Assembly: GCA_947490145.1 (NCBI GenBank)
Contig: CANLGD010000002.1
Coordinates: 1 to 64,000, forward strand
DNA from: Flavobacteriia bacterium
Lineage (GTDB): Bacteria > Bacteroidota > Bacteroidia > Flavobacteriales_D > Crocinitomicaceae
Length of the DNA stretch: 64,000 nt
Direction of reading: 5' to 3'
The notes beneath the pieces are model-generated. The model did no database searches and was not told the origin of the DNA. It saw only the letters and a list, made by a program, of their open reading frames with translations. The position numbers were made by a program, and so were the translations under genes. Position 1 is the stretch's first letter, and every line of letters starts with the position of its first letter. Below, in pieces: positions 53,945 to 61,981 of the stretch.

Positions 53945-54799
53945 ATGGAAGTTATCTTAAGCATTGTTGCTGTGATTGCAGGAGTATCAATCTATGATTT
54001 TTATTCAGCTCGCAAATGGCAACTCGTAACATCGGAAATTAGAAATGACGTCGTCTTTCAGAACCGAAATCAAAAGTATGGAGCATACGTCATTCGACGT
54101 GATTATGACAGAAATATGGTTTACATTATGTTGGGAGTGATTTGTTCAATTGGATTACTAGTTGGAGGTTTCGTGTATTTTAAGTCAAAACCAACTTTGG
54201 AAAAGACTCAGATTATTCCTAGTGAAGTTTTAATTCCTTATGTAATTCCTTCGGTGAAACCAGATCCACCATTAAAACCTACAGATAAAGTCACACCAGA
54301 TTTGAAAAGTGATAATATTGCACCTCCAGAAGTTGTGGATGAATTAATTAAAGATAAGCCATTAACTGAGGATGAACTTGCGAAACTAAAAATGGGTAAA
54401 AAAAATGATGGAAAAGATTCTGTTGGCCTTTTTCGCGAACCAATAAAAGTTATTATTCCGCCAGTAATTATTGTAAAACCAAAAGTTGACGAAGCTTCCG
54501 AAATTCCTGATGTCGATCCAAGTTTTCCAAATATGGCTCCTTTTATTCAGAAAAAATTAAATTATCCAGAAGAGGCAATTCAATTACAAAAAGAAGGTAA
54601 ATGCTATCTGAAATTTGTCGTTAACTTAGACGGTTCAGTGTCTGAGGTTTCAATTTTACGGGGAGTTCCAGATTGTCCTGAATGCGACAAAGAAGCGATG
54701 AGAGTTGTTCGTTTGATGAAAAATTGGGAACCTGGAACAATAAACGGAAAACCAGTAAGATCTTGGATGCGTTTGCCAATAAATTTCAAATTAGAGTAA
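53945..54799 (+). CDS. tonB: Energy transducer TonB, second copy
   Basis: 284 residues with the same order as the first copy: VILSIVAVIAGVSIYDFYSARKWQLVTSEIRNDVVFQNRNQKYGAYVIRRDYDRNM, a membrane helix (about 60-80), a Pro/Lys-rich spacer, and the C-terminal TonB domain with GKCYLKFVVNLDGSVSEVSILRGVPDCPECDKEA. The two N-terminal and C-terminal parts are very similar while the spacer has diverged, so the genes come from a duplication. It lies 358 bases after the first tonB and probably has its own promoter or relies on read-through past the R1 element. Overlaps the end of the decayed kelch gene. Confidence 0.92.
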   Translation: MEVILSIVAVIAGVSIYDFYSARKWQLVTSEIRNDVVFQNRNQKYGAYVIRRDYDRNMVYIMLGVICSIGLLVGGFVYFKSKPTLEKTQIIPSEVLIPYVIPSVKPDPPLKPTDKVTPDLKSDNIAPPEVVDELIKDKPLTEDELAKLKMGKKNDGKDSVGLFREPIKVIIPPVIIVKPKVDEASEIPDVDPSFPNMAPFIQKKLNYPEEAIQLQKEGKCYLKFVVNLDGSVSEVSILRGVPDCPECDKEAMRVVRLMKNWEPGTINGKPVRSWMRLPINFKLE

Positions 54800-55033
54800 A
54801 AAATAATTTTCTGGATGTAAAATCGCTGGATTTATTGAAAAATCTGTTGAAAGGTAAATTTTTCCCTCAATCTAAAAACAAAGTTGATCACGTTTTCCGA
54901 TTGATGGAACTGATGGTAAATTTTGCCAAGTTTCCGAAATGAAATCAAATTTCCATGGGTCATTTAAACTTGAAGTTGGTGTTGACCCACGAAAAACATA
55001 GGTTGAGTTGTCCGTTACGGCTGAAGTGGCAGG
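54791..55033 (-). pseudogene. Remnant of a kelch-repeat protein gene
   Basis: A minus-strand frame reads PATSAVTDNSTYVFRG, STPTSSLNDPWKFDFISETW, QNLPSVPSIGKRDQLCF, a TAG stop (54872-54874), then IEGKIYLSTDFSINPAILHP and a normal stop at 54791. The pattern YVF-G-x5-LNDxWKFD-x5-TW-x-LP is a kelch repeat. The frame is closed upstream at 55034-55036 by TAA, so only about one and a half repeats survive. The 3' end overlaps the tonB stop region. Confidence 0.65.
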
Positions 55034-55176
55034 TTACTCCTGCTAGACTGTGAAATGAATCTAGTTTCTGCCGTGAATCAGGGAGTGAATTGTATTGATA
55101 GAAATCATTTTATGGAATATTATCTTTACTTGTACCTAAAAAAATATGGGCAAAATTTTGTAAAATAGATTTAAAT

Positions 55177-55206
55177 AAAAAATCCAGCATAATTTTATGC
55201 TGGATA
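55177..55206 (-). terminator. Terminator downstream of tRNA-Arg
   Basis: On the minus strand ATCCAGCAT pairs with ATGCTGGAT around AAAATT and is followed by a T run. It starts about 8 bases past the tRNA 3' end. Confidence 0.8.
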
Positions 55207-55213
55207 AATTTTG

Positions 55214-55287
55214 TGACCGCGACAGGATTCAAACCTGTAACCCTCAGAGCCGAAATCTGATGCGCTATTCAATTGCGCCACGCAGCC
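55214..55287 (-). tRNA. tRNA-Arg (anticodon TCG)
   Basis: 74 bases, read on the minus strand. Acceptor stem GGCTGCG with CGCGGTC (two G-U pairs), D stem GCGC/GCGC, anticodon stem TCAGA/TCTGA with loop TTTCGGC giving anticodon TCG (bases 55251-55253), T stem ACAGG/CCTGT with loop TTTGAAT. Discriminator A, and CCA not encoded. It reads CGA codons. Confidence 0.93.
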
Positions 55288-55504
55288 CGATTATTCAAAT
55301 ATTTAATTTCAGCTCAAGGTGGCATAAACAAAAATTATAATTGTTTCCACCCTACACTATCTAAAGATCCTAGAAATCTCGTCCAAAAATAAGTAAAATA
55401 TTCTCTTACTTTACCTTTAAAGAATCTTTTTTATAGAAAAAGAAATTTTTTTGGTGGAAATTAAAAAAAAATACTTTCCTTTGTAAAATATTAAATAGTA
55501 TATT
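55288..55504. other. Spacer between tRNA-Arg and the small membrane protein gene
   Basis: 217 bases, AT-rich, without open frame. It contains no clear promoter box for the small protein; TTCCTTTG at 55478 deviates from TAnnTTTG at the first two bases. Confidence 0.4.
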
Positions 55505-55702
55505 ATGATTTTAGGTGGTTCTTCAGATGTTTTTTATTCACTAGGTGATTTCTTTCAAACGATATTTTTATTCTTTGACTGGGTTCAAAATAAATTTAAT
55601 ACGATTTTATTATTATTAGGATTTTTTGGTTTTGCTTATTGGATGAATGTTCAACGTAAAGAAAATATAAAAGCAAAAAATAATCCAAATCAAATTAAAT
55701 AA
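55505..55702 (+). CDS. Small membrane protein, one or two helices
   Basis: 65 residues. MILGGSSDVFYSLGDFFQTIFLFFDWVQNKFNTILLLLGFFGFAYWMNVQRKENIKAKNN shows one membrane helix near the C-terminus (about 35-52), an amphipathic first half and a basic cytoplasmic tail. It looks like the short conserved inner-membrane proteins of Flavobacteriia (DUF6341-like), but I cannot confirm it. It lies 67 bases before ispD, separated from it by a terminator. Confidence 0.65.
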   Translation: MILGGSSDVFYSLGDFFQTIFLFFDWVQNKFNTILLLLGFFGFAYWMNVQRKENIKAKNNPNQIK

Positions 55703-55723
55703 TTTAGATATTTTATATACTTT

Positions 55724-55751
55724 AAAGCTTGCTTGCGCAGGCTTTTTTTTT
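55724..55751 (+). terminator. Rho-independent terminator before ispD
   Basis: AAGCTTGC (55725-55732) pairs with GCAGGCTT (55737-55744) with one G-U pair, loop TTGC, then eight or more T residues. Confidence 0.85.
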
Positions 55752-55769
55752 GCTTAAATTTATATTTTT

Positions 55770-56438
55770 ATGATAAAGAAAACTGTTATAATTACCGCTG
55801 GAGGAATTGGTAAACGAATGAATTCTGATTTACCAAAACAGTTTATTGAAATACGTGAAAAATCAATTTTAGCTCAAACAATAGAATGTTTTCATGCGTT
55901 TGATTCACAAATTCAAATTTTAGTCACTCTACCATCAGAGTGGATTGAATATTGGAACAGTTGGTGCTTGACAAAATCATTTCAAATTAAACATGAAATT
56001 ATTGAAGGAGGAAATGAACGTTATCATTCGATTAAAAACGCTTTAAATCATGCTAAAGGAGGCTTAATTGCAATTCATGATGGAGTTAGACCTTTGGTTT
56101 CAAGTGCAACAATTACAAAAGCATTTGAATTAGCCAATGAAAAAGGAAATGCTGTTCCTGTTTTTCCAGTTAAGGAGTCTATCCGATTTATTAACGAAAA
56201 TGAAACAAATTCTTTGGATAGAAAAAACTATTTTATCGTTCAAACTCCACAGGTTTTTGGTTCTGAACTAATTAGAAAAGCTTACGAAAGAAATTTTCAT
56301 GATTCTATCACAGATGACGCTTCATTGGTGGAAGAATTGAATGAAAAAATTTACACTTTTGAAGGAAATGAAGAAAATATCAAAATTACAACGCCTTTCG
56401 ATTTAAGTTTGATGTCAATGATTTTGGAGAAGAAATAA
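55770..56438 (+). CDS. ispD: 2-C-methyl-D-erythritol 4-phosphate cytidylyltransferase
   Basis: 222 residues. MIKKTVIITAGGIGKRMNSDLPKQFIEI is the nucleotide-binding signature (G-x-G-x-R-M, then the conserved lysine in PKQF). IHDGVRPLVS, AVPVFPVKESIR, IVQTPQVFGSELIRKAY, TDDASLVEELN and NIKITTPFDL are all IspD blocks. Uses CTP and MEP to form CDP-ME. It works with ispG of this window in the MEP pathway. Transcribed right after a terminator, from a promoter that is not obvious. Confidence 0.95.
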   Translation: MIKKTVIITAGGIGKRMNSDLPKQFIEIREKSILAQTIECFHAFDSQIQILVTLPSEWIEYWNSWCLTKSFQIKHEIIEGGNERYHSIKNALNHAKGGLIAIHDGVRPLVSSATITKAFELANEKGNAVPVFPVKESIRFINENETNSLDRKNYFIVQTPQVFGSELIRKAYERNFHDSITDDASLVEELNEKIYTFEGNEENIKITTPFDLSLMSMILEKK

Positions 56439-56440
56439 AA

Positions 56441-58753
56441 TCAATTCAAAATTACAACTTTACCAACTTTTCTTCCTTTTTCTGTATTAGACGCAGTCCA
56501 AATAAGGTAAGTTCCTGCTTTAACTTTTTCACCCTTCAGGTTTTTTCCGTTCCAAGTAGCTGTGCCACCATTTGAAGTAGTTTGAAAAACAAGGTTTCCT
56601 GCTGCATCTGTAAATTTAACATCAGAATCATACTTGATTCCTTGAATCGTTATTAGACCATTAAAATCTGGTTTCACTGGATTAGGAAAAGCGATTACCT
56701 CTTTGTATTCAGAATCACCACCAGACGAATTTGTGCGCAAAGAAACTAAGCCAATATCTGTAATGATAAATAATTCGCCGGTTTTTGAATTAAATTGCAT
56801 ATCAACAATGTTATTTGAAATTAAAGGGCTATTATCTGTTGTATAACTTTCTAAAATCTCCAAACCATCAGCTGAAAGTAGAAAAATTCCTGCATTCGAA
56901 GTACCAATCCATTTCCTGTTTCCTCCATCAACTTCAATATCAGCAATTCCCGTATTTCCAAGCAAATACTCAACATTTCCCTCAAAATCTATTTTTATTC
57001 GTTGGCTATTGTATTCGCCTGGAGCAGCTTCAAATGCATTTTGTGAATTATATAAAATAGAAAAACCATTAGAAGTTCCAATCCAAATTTCATTGTCAAA
57101 ATCAACTGCAATTGCGGTCACATTTGCATCAGGAAGTGCTCCCGTATTTTCCCCTTCGTTGAGCTGAATGTATTTGTCGTCAGAAATGTCGTCTAAGGTG
57201 CCATTATCATTAAAACCTATCAAACCTTCGTCTAAAACAGAAAACCACTTGTTACCATTGTAATCAATCGTGATTTCTCCTGAAAATTTAGTAGCCAGAT
57301 TTGATCCGCAGTAAAACTCATACCAAACTTTATCTTTCGTCAATACTTTTAATGGGTTGGTTTCGTTACAACTGACAATCCATAAATTTCCTTTTGCGTC
57401 GTATTGAACATCTGAGATACATGTTTTATTCTCGACATCAGTTATAAATGGGGCATTTTGAAAATCATACGTTTCAGTTATGTTAATACCATCACTCGAA
57501 ATAGAAAGGGGAATTTCACTTCTAGAACCAATTGCGATTTCAGCTGAATTCAAAGGGTTAATTGAAATGGAAGACACGTCAAAAACTTTTTTGTTATTCC
57601 ACAAAGTTTGATTGTACTTATCAAAAAGCGTCCAATTTTCATTGTCAAGCACATAAGCACCAGAAATATTGTATTTTGGATCAGTTTTATTTAAAGTTCC
57701 TCCTGCAATAGCAATTAAACTTTTATCTCCACCAAGTGCATAGAAGCTATTCTTAGGAGGTCCATTTTCAGTAATTCTTTTTCCTGCACCTTGATTAAAC
57801 TCAATTATTCCGAAATCAAAATCAGCTAAATAGTATTTTGAGTCAAAGAAAACTGCATTATTTGTTCTGAAAGCTTTGTTATTGAATTTATTATAAACTT
57901 CTGAAAAAACAAAGTCATTATCTAAAACTATTAGACCATCATCTAATGTCATTAATATTCTGTCTGAATAAACTTTTAAATTTTTCACCTCCAGTCCGAA
58001 ACTGAAACTTACAACACTCACAAAACCCACGTCTGTTATTTGAAAAATGGAATCTAATCTAAAAGCAGGATTTTTTAGTACGAGGAATTTTTCTCCCTTA
58101 TTAAAAATTAAATTTTCGTAATAACTTGAATCAATTTGAATTGGAACGTTAGAATTGATTTTCCATTGATTAGGATCAGCTAAAACTGAATTTGAAGCCT
58201 TTGCTTGATATAATTTTGTAGGCGTTAAGGCGTATATTGAATCATTAGCAAAAACAACATTTTGAATTTTTTCTAATGAATTTGTTGGATAATATGTATC
58301 TTTAATCTCGTTGTTTTCGGTATTAATAACAACAATTCCGAAAGCTGTTGATGCATAAACAAATTTTCCACTGGAAGTAAAACTTGAAATTGATTTATCT
58401 CCTTGCAGTTGCGAAAGTTTTATTGCGGGGATATTTGTGACTTCATTTCCAGAAATGCGATCTACATTTCCATTTCGATAACCTACGAAAAATGATTTAG
58501 AAGTTTCATCAAAATAAACACACGAAATATTAATATCAGAAAGTGAATTGACATTTGTCCACAGCGAGGATTCAGTAGCAAGAATATCATATTCCAGCAA
58601 ACCAGTTTCAAGTGCAGCATAAACTAGTCCATTTCCAGCAGCAATATCAATTGCCTTGTTTGCGATATGCATTCTCCATTCTCCAGTTCCAATTTGAGAA
58701 AAAAGAGGAAATTGAATAGAAAAAATTAAAATTAATTTAAATAAATTTTGCAT
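56441..58753 (-). CDS. porZ: PorZ-like beta-propeller protein of the type IX secretion system
   Basis: 770 residues. Signal peptide MQNLFKLILIFSIQFPLFSQ, then IGTGEWRMHIANKAIDIAAGNGLVYAALETGLLEYDI, the N-terminal PorZ domain pattern. Multiple propeller blades of the type DNEIWIGTSNGFSILYN, GNKWFSVLDEGLIGFND and NRKWIGTSNAGIFLLSADG follow. The C-terminal type-A sorting domain (about 690-770) has VIAFPNPVKPDFNGLITIQG, DAAGNLVFQT and GKNLKGEKVKAGTYLIWTAS. PorZ binds A-LPS and belongs to the T9SS attachment complex on the cell surface. Convergent with ispD (2-base gap). Confidence 0.9.
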   Translation of the reverse strand: MQNLFKLILIFSIQFPLFSQIGTGEWRMHIANKAIDIAAGNGLVYAALETGLLEYDILATESSLWTNVNSLSDINISCVYFDETSKSFFVGYRNGNVDRISGNEVTNIPAIKLSQLQGDKSISSFTSSGKFVYASTAFGIVVINTENNEIKDTYYPTNSLEKIQNVVFANDSIYALTPTKLYQAKASNSVLADPNQWKINSNVPIQIDSSYYENLIFNKGEKFLVLKNPAFRLDSIFQITDVGFVSVVSFSFGLEVKNLKVYSDRILMTLDDGLIVLDNDFVFSEVYNKFNNKAFRTNNAVFFDSKYYLADFDFGIIEFNQGAGKRITENGPPKNSFYALGGDKSLIAIAGGTLNKTDPKYNISGAYVLDNENWTLFDKYNQTLWNNKKVFDVSSISINPLNSAEIAIGSRSEIPLSISSDGINITETYDFQNAPFITDVENKTCISDVQYDAKGNLWIVSCNETNPLKVLTKDKVWYEFYCGSNLATKFSGEITIDYNGNKWFSVLDEGLIGFNDNGTLDDISDDKYIQLNEGENTGALPDANVTAIAVDFDNEIWIGTSNGFSILYNSQNAFEAAPGEYNSQRIKIDFEGNVEYLLGNTGIADIEVDGGNRKWIGTSNAGIFLLSADGLEILESYTTDNSPLISNNIVDMQFNSKTGELFIITDIGLVSLRTNSSGGDSEYKEVIAFPNPVKPDFNGLITIQGIKYDSDVKFTDAAGNLVFQTTSNGGTATWNGKNLKGEKVKAGTYLIWTASNTEKGRKVGKVVILN

Positions 58754-58851
58754 AATTTAAAAACGCTATATTTTTAAGAATATTTTGTATTAGATATATT
58801 TTTTTGAATTTTTGTAAAGTTAACATAAATTCAAAAACAGAAAAAAATCCT

Positions 58852-58859
58852 TACTTTTG
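58852..58859 (+). promoter_or_regulatory. -7 box of the cystathionine gamma-synthase-type gene
   Basis: TACTTTTG matches TAnnTTTG and ends 19 bases before the ATG at 58879, supporting that start. The open frame extends 25 codons further upstream but over the box. Confidence 0.65.
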
Positions 58860-58878
58860 TAAATCTAAACAAGAACTC

Positions 58879-60018
58879 ATGAAATTCGGTACAAAAGCAA
58901 TACACGCAGGTGTTCATCCTGATCCAACAACTGGGGCGATTATGACTCCAATTTTTCAAACATCAACTTATGTTCAAGAATCTCCTGGAACCAACAAAGG
59001 TTATGGTTATGCGAGAGGGAAAAACCCAACGAGAGAAGCTTTACAAGATAATATTGCTGCCTTAGAAAACGGAAAACATTGTGTTTGTTTTAGCAGTGGA
59101 ATGGGTGCAACAGATGCTGTTATGAAAACTTTACGTCCTGGTGATGAGGTTATTACGGGCGATGATTTATACGGTGGTTCTTACAGAATTTTTACTAAAA
59201 TTTATGAAGCATTTGGAATTAAATTTCATTTCATTGATTTGACTGATGCAAATAACATCAAAAAATATATAAATTCAAACACCAAAATGATTTGGGCAGA
59301 AACGCCAACAAATCCTACGATGCAAATTATTGACATTGTTGCTTGTGCAGAAATTTCAAAAACAAATAACTTAACCTTGGTTGTTGACAATACTTTTGCT
59401 TCTCCATATTTACAAAACCCGTTGGATTTAGGAGCTGATATTGTAATGCATTCTGTAACCAAATATTTAGGCGGACACAGCGATGTTGTAATGGGAGCAT
59501 TGATCACAAACGACGATGCAATTCACGAAAAATTATATTTTATTTTAAACAGTACGGGAGCAAATCCTGGTCCTATGGATTGTTTTTTGGTAATTCGTGG
59601 AATCAAAACTTTGCATTTAAGAATGGAAAGACATTGTTTTAACGGAAGAAAAGTTGCTGAATACCTAAAAAATCACCCAAAAATTGATAAAATTTACTGG
59701 CCAGGTTTTCCTGAACATCCAAATCATGAAATTGCAAAAAAACAAATGCGTGATTTTGGAGGAATGATTTCTATCGTTTTAAAAGACAAAACAATTGAAA
59801 ACACATTTAAAGTTGCTTCGTCATTTAAAGTGTTTTCACTTGCTGAATCGCTTGGTGGTGTTGAATCTTTGATTAATCATCCTGCAACGATGACTCACGG
59901 AGCAATTCCAAAAGAAGAACGCGAAAAAGTTGGAGTTGTTGATTCACTTTTACGCTTAAGCGTTGGAGTTGAAGATATTGAAGATATTTTAGCCGATTTA
60001 GAACAAGCTTTAGCTTAG
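58879..60018 (+). CDS. Cystathionine gamma-synthase / trans-sulfuration PLP enzyme
   Basis: 379 residues from the ATG at 58879. Cys/Met metabolism PLP family: MKFGTKAIHAGVHPDPTTGAIMTPIFQTSTYVQ, YARGKNPTREALQDNIAALE, FSSGMGATDAVM, VVDNTFASPYLQNPLDLGADIVMHSVTKYLGGHSDVVMGAL with the PLP lysine K195, and ESLGGVESLINHPATMTHGAIP. It could act as cystathionine gamma-synthase or as gamma-lyase; sequence reading does not separate them. A role in methionine/cysteine supply fits the metH genes. No S-box is seen before it. Terminator follows. Confidence 0.92.
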   Translation: MKFGTKAIHAGVHPDPTTGAIMTPIFQTSTYVQESPGTNKGYGYARGKNPTREALQDNIAALENGKHCVCFSSGMGATDAVMKTLRPGDEVITGDDLYGGSYRIFTKIYEAFGIKFHFIDLTDANNIKKYINSNTKMIWAETPTNPTMQIIDIVACAEISKTNNLTLVVDNTFASPYLQNPLDLGADIVMHSVTKYLGGHSDVVMGALITNDDAIHEKLYFILNSTGANPGPMDCFLVIRGIKTLHLRMERHCFNGRKVAEYLKNHPKIDKIYWPGFPEHPNHEIAKKQMRDFGGMISIVLKDKTIENTFKVASSFKVFSLAESLGGVESLINHPATMTHGAIPKEEREKVGVVDSLLRLSVGVEDIEDILADLEQALA

Positions 60019-60037
60019 TTTTTTCAAATTATCATTT

Positions 60038-60077
60038 TAAAAAGCAGTTATTGAATTCGTTTGATAGCTGCTTTTTT
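60038..60077 (+). terminator. Terminator of the trans-sulfuration gene
   Basis: AAAAAGCAG and TAT pair with ATA and CTGCTTTTTT around TGAATTCGTTTG, with a T-G pair, followed by T residues. Confidence 0.8.
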
Positions 60078-60256
60078 GGTTTTTACAGTTTTTGGTTCCT
60101 AATATTTATTAACAGGTTGGCGTTATTTTTAAAACCGATGATACACATATGACTATTCTATATTAGGATAATTGTATCTGAAATGTGAAAGTATTTTTAG
60201 TATTAATATACATCTTTTTGACTTTATTTTAAATAATCACTGAAAATTTTTTCGTG

Positions 60257-60290
60257 CAAAAAAAAGCCATCTGAATTAACAAATGGCTTT
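60257..60290 (-). terminator. Terminator of the T9SS cargo gene
   Basis: On the minus strand AAAGCCAT pairs with ATGGCTTT, followed by a run of eight T residues. It begins 22 bases past the stop codon of the gene at 60312. Confidence 0.8.
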
Positions 60291-60311
60291 GAGATATTTT
60301 TTTAGATTTAA

Positions 60312-61058
60312 TCAATGTCTGATCACAATTCTTTTTGAAGTACTAATTCCATTCGATGTTAAAACTAAAACGTAAACTCCGTTTTTAAACTCTTCAACAT
60401 CAAATTTTCTTGAGCCATAAATTCTTTCTTCCAAAACAACTTTTCCTAAAACATCAGTTATTTTTATCGAACCTTCAGCTTGGTTTGACTGTAAAGTAAC
60501 AGTTAAAGTATTATCCGCTGGATTTGGATACGTTGTTAAAACAGGTGAATTTGTTTTGATTTCTTTCACTGCTAAAGTTGTTGTTGTAACTAAAACATCT
60601 ACAGAATCTTCTGGAGTATCTTCATATTCACCTACATAATATCTGTAATGGCAAGAACCATTTAATAAGTCACTAGGATTAATGTGAATTGCAATTAGAC
60701 CTGCTGCGTTATTAGCAATAATTTTTCCTCCTGAACTCCAAGTTGTCATATTCATTGCTGAAGCGGGATAGCACATTCCTCCAAATGGATCACCTTCCTC
60801 TCCCCAACATAAATAATCTGACCAATCTAGTGGCGAAGGTGTGATTCTTTTTCGAGTAACTTTCCAAGATTTATCTCCTCCAGTTAAGTTATGAGCCAAA
60901 ACATCTATAATTTGTTCATCACCATTTGTAATAGTTACATTGTGAACTGTCCCAGAAATATTAGTGGATGATCCTTGTAATGTCATTTCAGTAGTTTGCG
61001 AAAAACTAAGTGAAGTAACAAATAAAAAACATCCTATGAAAAGTATTTTTTTAAGCAT
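60312..61058 (-). CDS. Small secreted protein with T9SS type-A sorting domain
   Basis: 248 residues. Signal peptide MLKKILFIGCFLFVTSLSFSQ, a central beta-sandwich-like region of about 140 residues (IIDVLAHNLTGGDKSWKVTRKRI...CWGEEGDPFGGMCYPASAMNMTTW...GSCHYRYYVGEYEDTPEDSVDVLVTT), and a C-terminal sorting domain from about 170 with TYPNPADNTLTVTL, IKITDVLGKVVLEE and NGVYVLVLTSNGISTSKRIVIR. The protein is thus exported by the T9SS and anchored on or released from the surface. The middle part resembles a C-rich cleavage-prone domain; function unknown. Confidence 0.88.
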   Translation of the reverse strand: MLKKILFIGCFLFVTSLSFSQTTEMTLQGSSTNISGTVHNVTITNGDEQIIDVLAHNLTGGDKSWKVTRKRITPSPLDWSDYLCWGEEGDPFGGMCYPASAMNMTTWSSGGKIIANNAAGLIAIHINPSDLLNGSCHYRYYVGEYEDTPEDSVDVLVTTTTLAVKEIKTNSPVLTTYPNPADNTLTVTLQSNQAEGSIKITDVLGKVVLEERIYGSRKFDVEEFKNGVYVLVLTSNGISTSKRIVIRH

Positions 61059-61282
61059 GACTTTTAATTTTTTAAATTATAATTACAAAGGTATAGAAAA
61101 AAATATATCAAAAAACAAATATTTCAAATGAAAAAAGTATAAGATTGCAATTGCATAATTTTTACAAAGGTTCGAAAACATTAAAAAAAATTGAAATTTA
61201 TAGATTGAAAATTTATATTTTATACTAGTAGGAATGCAAGAGTTAATTTAAAAAAAGTATGATTTGTAATGTGAAAATATAC

Positions 61283-61290
61283 TACTTTTG
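61283..61290 (+). promoter_or_regulatory. -7 box of the TlpA-DUF6029-Omp28 cluster
   Basis: TACTTTTG matches TAnnTTTG, with TTTG at 61263-61266 sixteen bases upstream. It ends 55 bases before the ATG at 61346. Confidence 0.6.
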
Positions 61291-61345
61291 AAAAATGGTA
61301 ACAAATTTGTTATGTTAATACTCGATATAATTTAATATAGAAAAT

Positions 61346-61861
61346 ATGAAAACCCTTTTTTTTGGAATTTTATTCTCAGCACTCTCAGCACAATTTGTAG
61401 CTCAAGAAACTCATATTGAAAATATTAAGAAACTTCCTTCAGTGAAATTGAAAGATATGGAAGGAAACGATATTAATACCGCTGAATTAGGCGTAAAAGG
61501 TCCAATTATTTTTAGTTTTTGGGCAACTTGGTGCGCTCCTTGTAAAAGAGAACTAAATACTATTCATGAAGTTTACCAAGATTGGGTTGAGGAAACTGGT
61601 GTTACATTAGTTGCTGTTTCGATAGATGATGAAAAAACAAAAAATTCAGTTCCTGTTTACGTAAATGGAAAAGCTTGGGATTATATGGTTTTGATGGATT
61701 CAAATTGGGATTTCAAAAGAGCAATGGGTGTAAACAATGTTCCGCACACTTTTTTAGTTGATGTTGATGGAACTATCGTTTATTCACACAATAGTTATTC
61801 TCCTGGAGATGAAGATTTATTGCATCAAGAATTATTGAAATTAGTAAAAAAAAGTAATTAA
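61346..61861 (+). CDS. TlpA-like periplasmic thiol-disulfide oxidoreductase
   Basis: 171 residues. Signal peptide (MKTLFFGILFSALSAQFVAQ), then a thioredoxin fold with the redox motif FWATWCAPCKREL (WCAPC, about 60-64), VTLVAVSIDDEK, MVLMDSNWDFKRAMGVNNVPHTFLVDVDGTIVYSHNSY (cis-Pro in VPHTF). It probably reduces or oxidises exported proteins. The next two genes are a DUF6029-like outer-membrane protein and an Omp28-like lipoprotein with its own CxxC, so the three may form one redox or surface module. Confidence 0.93.
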   Translation: MKTLFFGILFSALSAQFVAQETHIENIKKLPSVKLKDMEGNDINTAELGVKGPIIFSFWATWCAPCKRELNTIHEVYQDWVEETGVTLVAVSIDDEKTKNSVPVYVNGKAWDYMVLMDSNWDFKRAMGVNNVPHTFLVDVDGTIVYSHNSYSPGDEDLLHQELLKLVKKSN

Positions 61862-61876
61862 ACATAAATTACAAAT

Positions 61877-61940
61877 TGGAAGATTGCAGATTACAGATTG
61901 CTCCGCTTTCAAATTAATTTTCTTGAAAGCGAAGCAATCT
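61877..61940 (+). repeat. Dispersed palindromic repeat, family R2, copy 3
   Basis: The left arm AGATTGCTCCGCTTTCAA (61895-61912) and the right arm TTGAAAGCGAAGCAATCT (61923-61940) form an 18-bp inverted repeat with a single mismatch, loop of 10. It is preceded by TTGGAAGATTGCAGATTACAG, shared with R2 copies 1 and 2. It sits in the 120-base gap between the TlpA-like and DUF6029-like genes. Confidence 0.85.
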
Positions 61941-61981
61941 TGACAATTTTACAATCAAGACAATTTTTACAATCCTAAAAT

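Noticed and set aside
54682-54942. 86-codon plus-strand frame running past tonB
   Set aside because: Its first part is out of frame with tonB and its second part is antisense to the kelch remnant; no coding signal.
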